Of a DNA stretch of 5,642 nt, positions 1-5,178 are shown piece after piece. This DNA is from Gammaproteobacteria bacterium. Its GTDB lineage: Bacteria > Pseudomonadota > Gammaproteobacteria > HK1. The DNA lies in NCBI GenBank assembly GCA_020444775.1, contig JAGRHX010000775.1, positions 1 through 5,642 on the forward strand. Direction: 5' to 3'. Position numbers and translations under genes: made by a program. The notes under the pieces are model-generated. The model made no database searches, was not told the origin of the DNA, and saw only the letters and a program-made list of their open reading frames with translations. The first letter of the stretch is position 1; each line of letters begins with the position of its first letter.

Positions 1-398
1 TCGAGCGACTGCGAGTGCTGGGCCGCCGAGGAGCGCCACATGCCGATGGGCTCGCGCACCACCAGTGGCACCCTGGTCTGGCCCCCGAACATGTAGCGGG
101 CCTTGGCCGCCTGATTCACCAGCTCGTCCACCGCGCACAGGGCGAAATCGGAGAAGCGCATCTCGACCACCGGGCGGGTGCCATGCATGGCGGCGCCGAC
201 CGCCGCGCCCATGATGCAGGCCTCCGAGATCGGCGCGTCCGAGATCCGCGCCGCGCCGAACTCGTCGACCAGCCCGCGGTACTGACCGAACACACCGCCG
301 CGTCCCAGGTCCTCTCCCAGGCACCAGACCAGCGGATCGCGCCGCATCTCCTCGGCAACCGCGTCGCGCGAGGCCTGCATGTAGTTGATTCTCGACAT
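1..398 (-). CDS. 2-oxo acid dehydrogenase E1 component, beta subunit (partial, C-terminus off left edge)
   Basis: Beta subunit of a thiamine-diphosphate-dependent 2-oxo acid dehydrogenase of the pyruvate/acetoin type. With the alpha subunit it forms the alpha2beta2 E1 that decarboxylates the substrate and passes the acyl group to lipoyl-E2 in the cytoplasm. I translated the minus strand by hand from the ATG at 398-396; it begins MSRINYMQASRDAVAEEM. About 132 residues are visible. Family blocks in order are RRDPLVWCLGEDLGRGGVFG (about 19-38), ISDAPISEACIMGAAVGAAM (about 51-70), RPVVEMRFSDF, NQAAKARYMFGGQ and, at the edge, AAQHSQSL. These match the transketolase-like pyrimidine-binding domain. 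A GGAG lies 9 bases upstream of the ATG (411-408), supporting this start. It lies 25 bases after the alpha gene, so the two are almost certainly co-transcribed. The stretch before AAQHSQ reads REPIGMWRSS, where I recall a glycine-rich loop in most relatives. Substrate (pyruvate, acetoin or branched-chain) cannot be fixed. Confidence 0.93.
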   Translation of the reverse strand, partial: MSRINYMQASRDAVAEEMRRDPLVWCLGEDLGRGGVFGQYRGLVDEFGAARISDAPISEACIMGAAVGAAMHGTRPVVEMRFSDFALCAVDELVNQAAKARYMFGGQTRVPLVVREPIGMWRSSAAQHSQSL

Positions 399-423
399 CG
401 AACAGGACTCCGTGCGGACGCGT

Positions 424-1428
424 TCAGTAGGGTCGCAGGTCCGGTCCACCGACGTCCTGGACGTCGGTGAAGGCCCGCGCCAGGGCTGGGAACGCGGTAT
501 CGCGTGCCGCCGCGTAGACCTCCTCCATCTCCTCGCGCGCGGCCTGCTCGAGAGCATCCAGATCGGCGGCCGGCACACCGGCGGTCTCGAGCAGCGCGCG
601 CAGCCGGCCGATGGGATCGTCCTCACGCTGCGCCGCGACCTCCCCGGCGTCTCGGTAGGCCGCCGGGTCCACGCCGGTGTGCCCACCCAGCCGGTAGGTC
701 TTGACGTGCAGCAGACGGGGTCCGCCCCCGCCGCGGATCGCCTCGATCGCCGAGCGTGCCGCGGCCTCGACCTCGACCAGGTCGTTGCCATCGACCGTGG
801 CCACGGTAAGACCTATACCCGCCGCCCGCGCCGCCGCGCCCTCGCCACCGGTCATCGCGTCGGAGCGCGTGGTGGCGGCGAAACGATTGTCCTCGCAGAC
901 GAACAGCACCGGCAGATCGAACACCTTCGCCCAGTTCAGACCTTCCAGGAACGGCCCGCGGTTGATCGCGCCGTCGCCGAAGATGCAGCAGACCACCTTG
1001 TCCTCGCCCTTGAGCTTGACCGCGTGCGCGGCGCCGGCGGCAATCACGATGTTGGCCCCGACCACGCCGTTGGCACCGAGCATGCCGACCTCGAAGTCGG
1101 CGATGTGCATGGAGCCGCCCTTGCCGTCACAACAGCCGCCCTCACGGCCGAACAGCTCACGCATCATGGCCAGCGGCGAGGCGCCCTTGACCAGGGTGTG
1201 GCCGTGACCCCGATGGGTGGAGAGCAGCAGATCGTCGCGCCGCAGGCTGCCGACCACGCCGACCGCCGCCGCCTCCTGACCGAAGGACGGGTGGATGGCG
1301 CCGAGCACCAGCTTCTCCTCGAGCGCGGCCACCGCCGCGGTCTCGAAGGCGCGAATGCGATACATGAGGCGGAGCTGGTCGCGAAGATGCGCCGTGTCCA
1401 GGTTCCGCGCGGACGTTGGGGCCGACAT
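424..1428 (-). CDS. 2-oxo acid dehydrogenase E1 component, alpha subunit (pyruvate/acetoin type)
   Basis: Alpha subunit of the same E1, 334 residues, a normal length for the alpha2beta2 class. The thiamine-diphosphate motif is clear: GDG at 151-153 and the closing Asn181 in CEDN, with GAINRGPFLEGLNWA between them. Other family blocks are RAFETAAVAALEE (27-39), STHRGHGH (70-77), GKGGSMHIAD (102-111), GMLGANGVVGANI (115-127), TVDGNDL (211-217) and KTYRLGGHTGVDP (243-255). GKGGSMHIAD followed by GMLGAN resembles acetoin and pyruvate dehydrogenase alpha subunits more than branched-chain ones, but the substrate stays open. Near the N-terminus the usual HLYxGxEA-like block reads HPSFGQEA (46-53), a variant form. 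The ATG at 1428 is chosen because the protein then starts just before the conserved N-terminal helix; an AGGAAGAGA (1449-1441) lies 12 bases upstream, slightly far. It is the first gene of a minus-strand operon with the beta subunit. No lipoyl or E3 domain is fused. Confidence 0.93.
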   Translation of the reverse strand: MSAPTSARNLDTAHLRDQLRLMYRIRAFETAAVAALEEKLVLGAIHPSFGQEAAAVGVVGSLRRDDLLLSTHRGHGHTLVKGASPLAMMRELFGREGGCCDGKGGSMHIADFEVGMLGANGVVGANIVIAAGAAHAVKLKGEDKVVCCIFGDGAINRGPFLEGLNWAKVFDLPVLFVCEDNRFAATTRSDAMTGGEGAAARAAGIGLTVATVDGNDLVEVEAAARSAIEAIRGGGGPRLLHVKTYRLGGHTGVDPAAYRDAGEVAAQREDDPIGRLRALLETAGVPAADLDALEQAAREEMEEVYAAARDTAFPALARAFTDVQDVGGPDLRPY

Positions 1429-1493
1429 GGATCTTTGGATTCTCTTCCTGGTGGTTCGGGTCGGGCGGATTGCGAGAAGACGACAAGGCCGAG

Positions 1494-1522
1494 AATATAC
1501 GCGGGCAGCGGGATGCTTTCAG
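1494..1522 (-). promoter_or_regulatory. Candidate sigma-70 promoter for the E1 alpha-beta operon
   Basis: Read on the minus strand, CTGAAA (1522-1517, four of six matches to TTGACA) is followed after exactly 17 bases by TATATT (1499-1494, five of six matches to TATAAT). This would start transcription near 1487 and leave a leader of about 60 bases before the alpha ATG at 1428. The AT-rich box stands out in a GC-rich background, but no experimental or comparative support is available. Confidence 0.45.
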
Positions 1523-1574
1523 CATCACCAGCCGCCGCCACGTCATCGGATCAGCAGCACACGGGAAGACCGTC

Positions 1575-2411
1575 ATGAGCAGCAGCACCGGCCGCGCCCT
1601 ACCCGAGGGCATCGTTCTCGCCGACACCATCACCAAGCTGGGCCCGGACGCGGCCGGCGCGGTGGTGATCTCCGGCTCGCATGGCGGCGTCTATCCCGGT
1701 TACCTCGCCGCCAAGGCCGGCGTACGTGGCGTCATCCTCAACGATGCCGGAGTTGGCAAGGACCGGGCCGGCATCGGCTCGCTGGCCTATTGCGAAGCGC
1801 TGGGGATCGCGGCCGCGACCGTTTCCCACCAGTCCTGCCGCATCGGCGATACCGACGACATGCTCGCGCGGGGTCGCGTCAGCCATGCCAATGCCCAGGC
1901 GCGCGCCGCGGGTGCGAGCGCGCAGATGGGCTGTCTGGCGGCGGCCGAGGCATTACGCGGCGCACCACTGTCCGAGGCCCCGGCGCCCGAGCACGCCGAG
2001 ACCCGCAGCGTGCTCGACATCGAAGGTGCTGTGCGCCGCATCGTGCTCATCGATTCGGCCTCGCTGGTGAAGCCGGAGGACGCCGGTCAGATCGTCCTCA
2101 CCGGCTCGCACGGCGGCCTCATCGGCGGCGATCCGGCCAAGGCCCTGCAGGTGGATGGCTATGCGGGGATCTACAACGATGCCGGGGTCGGTGCCGACGG
2201 CGCCGGCGTCACCCGGCTACCGGCGCTGGACGCACGCGGTATCGCCGGCCTCACGGTGGCGGTGGACAGCGCGCGTATCGGTGACGCACGCTCCGCCTAC
2301 GAGAGCGGCGTCATCAGCCGGGCCAACCAGCGCGCGCAATCGCTCGGCGCCCGCGAGGGCATGACGCTGCGCGCGGTGCTCGATGCCTGGGCACGCGACC
2401 AGCAGCCCTGA
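1575..2411 (+). CDS. Uncharacterised protein made of two tandem GSHGG/NDAGVG domains
   Basis: A 278-residue protein whose function I do not recognise. It is built from two copies of one domain, residues 17-115 and 160-260, joined by an alanine- and proline-rich linker (about 128-145) and a short segment with alternating hydrophobic residues. Each copy has GSHGG (34-38; 177-181), NDAGVG (56-61; 201-206), RIGD (89-92; 234-237) and an S-x-A-N (103-106; 248-251). Hydrophobic runs before the GSHGG and NDAG motifs look like beta strands ending in loops, as in an alpha/beta fold. Copy 1 carries Cys73, Cys88 and Cys120, which copy 2 lacks, so the halves may have diverged in role. There is no signal peptide or membrane segment, so it is probably cytoplasmic. 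The start at 1575 is preferred over upstream ones because GGGAAG (1563-1568) lies six bases before it. The gene is divergent from the E1 operon. I vaguely recall similar unnamed hypothetical proteins in other proteobacteria, which needs a database check. Confidence 0.88.
   Translation: MSSSTGRALPEGIVLADTITKLGPDAAGAVVISGSHGGVYPGYLAAKAGVRGVILNDAGVGKDRAGIGSLAYCEALGIAAATVSHQSCRIGDTDDMLARGRVSHANAQARAAGASAQMGCLAAAEALRGAPLSEAPAPEHAETRSVLDIEGAVRRIVLIDSASLVKPEDAGQIVLTGSHGGLIGGDPAKALQVDGYAGIYNDAGVGADGAGVTRLPALDARGIAGLTVAVDSARIGDARSAYESGVISRANQRAQSLGAREGMTLRAVLDAWARDQQP
1623..1919 (+). repeat. First copy of the duplicated protein domain
   Basis: Codes for residues 17-115 of the duplicated-domain protein. 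It aligns to residues 160-260 with a single two-residue length difference, located between GSHGG and NDAGVG. From NDAGVG onward no gap is needed, and a hand count gives roughly 28 identities over about 59 positions. This copy reads SHQSCRIGD around its RIGD motif, with a histidine and a cysteine absent from the other copy. Confidence 0.85.
2052..2354 (+). repeat. Second copy of the duplicated protein domain
   Basis: Codes for residues 160-260, the partner of the 17-115 copy. GSHGG, NDAGVG and RIGD are all kept, but the context of the last is AVDSARIGD instead of SHQSCRIGD, and the cysteines are gone. The repeat is visible at protein level only. The DNA of the two copies has drifted, so the duplication is old rather than a recent or unstable one. 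Confidence 0.85.
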
Positions 2412-2437
2412 GACCGGCAGCCCGAATCGAAGCGCGT

Positions 2438-2464
2438 GCGCCCCGGCGCGATGCCGCCGGGCGC
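2438..2464. terminator. GC-rich hairpin between convergent genes, possible bidirectional terminator
   Basis: GCGCCC plus GGCG (2438-2448, one bulged C at 2444) pairs with CGCCGGGCGC (2455-2464) around a six-base CGATGC loop, giving ten GC pairs. It sits in the 65-base gap between two genes that converge here, where a shared terminator is expected. There is no T tract on either side, so it is not a classical intrinsic terminator; it may act with Rho or only protect the 3' ends. Confidence 0.4.
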
Positions 2465-2476
2465 GACGGCGCAGCG

Positions 2477-3334
2477 TCAGGCGCACTTGCCGAGCAGATC
2501 GCACAAGGTCTGATTGAACAGCTCGTGGTCCTCGTACTGCACCCAGTGGCCGGAGCCGGGAATGAGCCGGAAATCGGTCTCCGGGTGCAGCTCGGTGAGC
2601 AGGTCGATACGCTCTTGCATGTAGCCCACAGCGGTGATGTCGAACTCGCCCCAGATGCCGTTCAAGCGCGCGCTCACATCGGGCAACACCTTGCGCAGCG
2701 AGTCACCTAGACTGTGCCGGCGACTGCGCAGCCGCGCGTTCGCATCGTTGGTGATGTGGATGTAGAAGCCGAGCTCGTCGAGGCTGTCCTCGCGATACAG
2801 CATCAAGGCCATGGCGTTGTGACGCAGCGCCTGCTCGACCTGCTCGGGGGTCATATCGTCGCTGCGGCGGATGAGCTCGAGCGGCTTGCGCTGCAGACCC
2901 AGCCCGCTGGCGCCGACCAGGGTCAGGCTCTTGATGCGTTCGCCGAGCAGCGCGCAGACCTGGCCCGAGCACAGCCCACCAAAAGAAAAGCCGACCAGAT
3001 GCGCGCGCTCCTCCGGCTCGAGCATCTGCACCAGGCCATCGGCGAGGATCTGCCCCAGCGACTGCGGCGTGACCGGCTCGGGCGGATAGTCCGACTCACC
3101 CAGCCCCGGCAGATCCACGCAGATGACCCGGTAGCGCTCGGCCATGGGCTCGATGTTGCGGATCCAGTGCATCCAGGAGCCGAAGCCACCGTGGAAGAAC
3201 ACCAGCGGCTGGCCGCTGCCCCAGACCCGCCAATGCAGCACGCCGTCGCCGCACGGTGTGGTATGCCGGCGCGCGGCGGCGTCCAGACGATGAACGATTT
3301 CGATTGCGGGGTCGGATGCGGTAGGGATGGTCAT
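2477..3334 (-). CDS. Alpha/beta-fold hydrolase
   Basis: A 285-residue alpha/beta hydrolase, a normal single-domain length. The oxyanion-hole motif HGG is at 48-50 (in FFHGGFGSW), followed by DLPGLGESD (74-82). The nucleophile elbow GFSFGG is at 115-120 with Ser117, the likely acid is Asp232 in WGEFD, and the base is His263 in GSGHW. The triad is therefore complete and in the usual order, with a helical cap between about 145 and 215. The family includes esterases, epoxide hydrolases, haloperoxidase-like proteins and meta-cleavage-product hydrolases; the substrate cannot be read off. There is no signal peptide, so it should be cytoplasmic. The ATG at 3334 is chosen because the protein then begins shortly before the first beta strands. 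The frame stays open far upstream, but that stretch lies antisense to the flavoprotein gene and has no family features. The ribosome-binding site is weak. It is convergent with the duplicated-domain gene and divergent from the PPOX gene. Confidence 0.9.
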   Translation of the reverse strand: MTIPTASDPAIEIVHRLDAAARRHTTPCGDGVLHWRVWGSGQPLVFFHGGFGSWMHWIRNIEPMAERYRVICVDLPGLGESDYPPEPVTPQSLGQILADGLVQMLEPEERAHLVGFSFGGLCSGQVCALLGERIKSLTLVGASGLGLQRKPLELIRRSDDMTPEQVEQALRHNAMALMLYREDSLDELGFYIHITNDANARLRSRRHSLGDSLRKVLPDVSARLNGIWGEFDITAVGYMQERIDLLTELHPETDFRLIPGSGHWVQYEDHELFNQTLCDLLGKCA

Positions 3335-3493
3335 CAGTCGCCGAGCTGTGGTGTGTGGTGGATGCGCATGAGCGCGTCGGCCGCCAATGGTAACGATTTG
3401 CAGCCGGGAAGTGTGAGTGGCCGTGCGCTGCGGCATACTGCGGGGAACGGCGTCCGCGCCAGCCACGCACCACGCCCCTCGGAGGCTACCCCG
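3335..3493. promoter_or_regulatory. Divergent intergenic region between the hydrolase and the PPOX gene
   Basis: These 159 bases must carry the start signals of both flanking genes. On the plus strand CATACT (3434-3439) matches TATAAT at four of six positions, but no convincing -35 box lies at the right distance. On the minus strand only a weak TACCAT (3392-3387) is seen. An eight-base palindrome ATGCGCAT sits at 3362-3369. None of these is strong enough to be called a promoter or operator. Confidence 0.35.
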
Positions 3494-4102
3494 ATGAGTG
3501 AAGTCAGCGACGATACCGCCTTGCGCGGCCACTACCGACCGATGTCCGACCGCGTGCAACGCAAGGTATTGAATCGTCTGGACAGCCACTGCAAGCGAAT
3601 CATCGAGCTCTCCCCGTTCTGCGTGCTCGGCACCAGCAACCAGGACGGTCAGGCCGATGTCTCGCCGCGCGGCGGCGCCCCGGGCTTCGTCCGCTGCCTG
3701 GACGACAACACCCTGATCCTGCCCGATGCCTCGGGCAACAATCGCCTGGACTCGCTGAGCAACGCCGTGCAGAACCCGGAGGTCGGCCTGCTGTTCATGG
3801 TGCCGGGCCTGGAGGAGACGCTGCGGGTCAACGGCCGCGCCAGCGTCAGCGCCGACCCCGAGCTGTGCGCGAGCTTCGACGTCGGCCGCCGTCCGGCCGC
3901 GACAGTGCTGAAGATCGAGGTGCGCGAAGCCTTCCTGCACTGTGCCAAGGCGATCATGCGCGCGGATCTGTGGAACCCGCAGACCCACATCGACCGCGGC
4001 ACCCTGCCGAGCATCTCGCAGATGCTAAAAGACCAGATCGGCTTCGACGAGCCTGCCCAGAGCCAGGACGAGATGGGCGAGTACTATCGGCGCAGCATGT
4101 AG
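3494..4102 (+). CDS. PPOX-class FMN-dependent flavoprotein (pyridoxamine 5'-phosphate oxidase-like)
   Basis: A 202-residue protein of the pyridoxamine-phosphate-oxidase-like split-barrel superfamily, closest in my recollection to the MSMEG_1061-type FMN-dependent subgroup (about 200 residues). After a helical N-terminus (about 20-40) the barrel begins with FCVLGTSNQDGQADVSPRGG (42-61), a typical flavin-phosphate-contacting block, followed by LILPDASGNNRLDSLSN (74-90), VGLLFMVPG (97-105) and ETLRVNGRAS (108-117). The C-terminal part has CAKAIMRADLW (150-160), also typical of this subgroup. Members are expected to bind FMN or F420 as dimers and reduce unknown substrates; true PNPOx activity in B6 synthesis is unlikely. 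The start is firm: GGAGG (3481-3485) lies eight bases before the ATG. It is divergent from the alpha/beta hydrolase across 159 bases. A tRNA gene with its own promoter follows, so it is probably monocistronic. Confidence 0.9.
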   Translation: MSEVSDDTALRGHYRPMSDRVQRKVLNRLDSHCKRIIELSPFCVLGTSNQDGQADVSPRGGAPGFVRCLDDNTLILPDASGNNRLDSLSNAVQNPEVGLLFMVPGLEETLRVNGRASVSADPELCASFDVGRRPAATVLKIEVREAFLHCAKAIMRADLWNPQTHIDRGTLPSISQMLKDQIGFDEPAQSQDEMGEYYRRSM

Positions 4103-4167
4103 ACGCGGGATCCGGCCTCTTGACCGTGGTCATGCCACCATTGCCTCGGAGCGTGCTTTGGGGGTGG

Positions 4168-4201
4168 TGCACAGCGGGCGGTTTTCCGTATAATGCGCGG
4201 C
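4168..4201 (+). promoter_or_regulatory. Promoter of tRNA-Lys with perfect -10 box and GC-rich discriminator
   Basis: TATAAT at 4189-4194 is a perfect -10 hexamer followed directly by GCGCGGC. A GC-rich discriminator next to a perfect -10 is characteristic of stable-RNA promoters under stringent control. The -35 is poor: TGCACA (4168-4173) matches four of six positions but with a short 15-base spacer. Transcription would begin near 4201, giving a leader of about 43 bases before the mature tRNA 5' end at 4245. Confidence 0.75.
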
Positions 4202-4244
4202 TTCGTCGGCGCCGCAGTGGCGGCGTCGGCAATCCCGCCTCGCA

Positions 4245-4320
4245 GGGCCGTTAGCTCAGTCGGTAGAGCAGCTGACTTTTAATCAGTTGGTCACTGGTTC
4301 GAATCCAGTACGGCCCACCA
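4245..4320 (+). tRNA. trnK: tRNA-Lys (anticodon UUU)
   Basis: A complete 76-base cloverleaf. The acceptor stem GGGCCGT (4245-4251) pairs with ACGGCCC (4310-4316) over seven base pairs. The D stem is GCTC/GAGC (4254-4257, 4266-4269). The anticodon stem GCTGA/TCAGT (4271-4275, 4283-4287) has one G-U pair and the loop CTTTTAA, with anticodon TTT at 4278-4280. The T arm is ACTGG-TTCGAAT-CCAGT (4293-4309). The discriminator is A4317 and CCA is encoded at 4318-4320. It decodes AAA and AAG lysine codons. No second tRNA follows within the window, and no clear intrinsic terminator is visible just downstream. Confidence 0.98.
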
Positions 4321-4567
4321 ATTGAATCAGTCGGTTACAAGCCCCTCTCGTCCTCTGATACCCCGTGGGTCGTACCTCGGGTCACGCTTCTTCCCACAGC
4401 TTAACGTTACGCTGATACCTCGACCCGCAGCGACGTCGCGCGAGTCTGCGCCCGCGATCATCAGATGCAGCTCGTCCGCGAGCCGAGCCTGGCGCACCAT
4501 TGGTGACTCCCGGGGGCGACTCCTGAACGCCCACCACTTCCCGGGCACAGCCGAGCTGAACTCCCCA
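4321..4567. other. Non-coding stretch between tRNA-Lys and kefF
   Basis: These 247 bases hold no gene I can support. The frame of the downstream kefF gene is open through it, but the predicted upstream residues have no family features. On the plus strand a weak promoter can be drawn: TTCCCA (4391-4396), a 17-base spacer, then GATACC (4414-4419). An eight-base perfect palindrome TAACGTTA lies within that spacer at 4402-4409 and could be an operator. Just after the tRNA, 4325-4338 resembles tRNA bases 4281-4294 at 12 of 14 positions. No T-tract hairpin is present. Confidence 0.45.
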
Positions 4568-5176
4568 ATGACCCCAGTCATCGTCTACTACGCCCATCCC
4601 GGGCACAAGCACTCTCATGTCAACCGCCACATGGCGCGGTCGGCGAGCAATGTTGCAGGGATCCACTTCGTCGATCTGTATCGCGACTACCCGCGCTTCG
4701 ACATCGACATCGAGATCGAGCAGCAGCGTCTGCTGGACCACGATGTCATCGTCTTCCAGTTCCCGATCTTCTGGTACTCGACGCCTTCCATCGTCAAGGA
4801 GTGGCAGGACCTGGTGCTCGAGCACGGGTTCGCCTACGGCACCGACGGCAACCGCCTGCAGGACAAGTGCTTGATGCTCGCGGTCACCACGGCCGGCCCC
4901 GAGGAGGCCTACACGCATCGGGGCTACCAGCACTACCCTCTACGTACCTTTCTCACGCCGCTCGAGCAGACGGCTCGGCTGTGCAAGATGCGATTTCTGG
5001 CGCCGTACGTGCTGCATTCATCGCTGAACGCGCCCTCGGTGGGGCAGGTCGAGCCGCATGTGGCCGGTTACGTTGCCCTCCTCGAGGCGATCCGCGACGG
5101 CCGCTACGACCTCGAGGCCGCCGAGGCGATGGACGTAGTCCGTTTCGACACGCTACCGATCGCACCGGGGGCCTGA
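4568..5176 (+). CDS. kefF: KefF-like NAD(P)H quinone oxidoreductase, ancillary protein of a Kef potassium efflux system
   Basis: A 202-residue flavodoxin-like NAD(P)H oxidoreductase. In E. coli, KefF (176 residues) binds FMN, reduces quinones and is a cytoplasmic subunit needed for full activity of the KefC antiporter. The match is clear by eye: YAHPGHKHSHVN (8-19, FMN phosphate loop), DLYRDYPRFDIDIEIEQQ (36-53), FQFPIFWYSTPSIVKEWQD (63-81), HGFAYGTDG (86-94), AVTTAGPEEAY (105-115) and a C-terminal LEQTARLCKMRFLAPYVLH (132-150). A C-terminal extension of about 20 residues (after about 180) has no counterpart in E. coli KefF. The start at 4568 is chosen because the family begins directly with the first beta strand (VIVYYAHP); the ribosome-binding site is weak. 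Only two bases separate it from the antiporter gene, so the two are translationally close and form an operon, in the kefF-kefC order known from E. coli. A MdaB/NQO1-like quinone reductase is the alternative name, but the neighbour favours KefF. Confidence 0.9.
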   Translation: MTPVIVYYAHPGHKHSHVNRHMARSASNVAGIHFVDLYRDYPRFDIDIEIEQQRLLDHDVIVFQFPIFWYSTPSIVKEWQDLVLEHGFAYGTDGNRLQDKCLMLAVTTAGPEEAYTHRGYQHYPLRTFLTPLEQTARLCKMRFLAPYVLHSSLNAPSVGQVEPHVAGYVALLEAIRDGRYDLEAAEAMDVVRFDTLPIAPGA

Positions 5177-5178
5177 GA

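Noticed and set aside
1416..1574. An earlier start at 1416 for the duplicated-domain gene
   Set aside because: It would overlap the E1 alpha start and its promoter region and add 53 residues without similarity to the repeats; the ATG at 1575 has a good ribosome-binding site.
385..1578. A 397-codon open frame on the plus strand across the E1 alpha gene
   Set aside because: It is antisense to a clearly recognisable E1 alpha subunit, and its product is rich in Arg, His and Gly with no family motif. Long antisense frames are common in GC-rich DNA.
2714..3493. Upstream extension of the PPOX reading frame to 462 codons
   Set aside because: It is antisense to the alpha/beta hydrolase, and a strong GGAGG sits eight bases before the ATG at 3494.
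3335..3988. Upstream extension of the hydrolase reading frame to 503 codons
   Set aside because: The extension runs antisense through the PPOX gene and lacks family features; the hydrolase fold starts just after the ATG at 3334.
4120..4148. TTGACC (4120-4125), a five-of-six match to a -35 box before the tRNA
   Set aside because: No -10 box lies 15-19 bases downstream, and it is far too distant from the TATAAT at 4189.
4245..4567. tRNA-Lys 3' end as the attachment site of an integrated element
   Set aside because: No integrase gene follows, no second copy of the tRNA end is in the window, and the downstream genes are ordinary chromosomal kefF and kefC.
4327..4581. Minus-strand frame of 84 codons between tRNA-Lys and kefF containing LADELHLMIAG, faintly like a RibD C-terminal reductase segment
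   Set aside because: The resemblance covers about ten residues, the rest shows no family blocks, and no ribosome-binding site or partner gene supports it.
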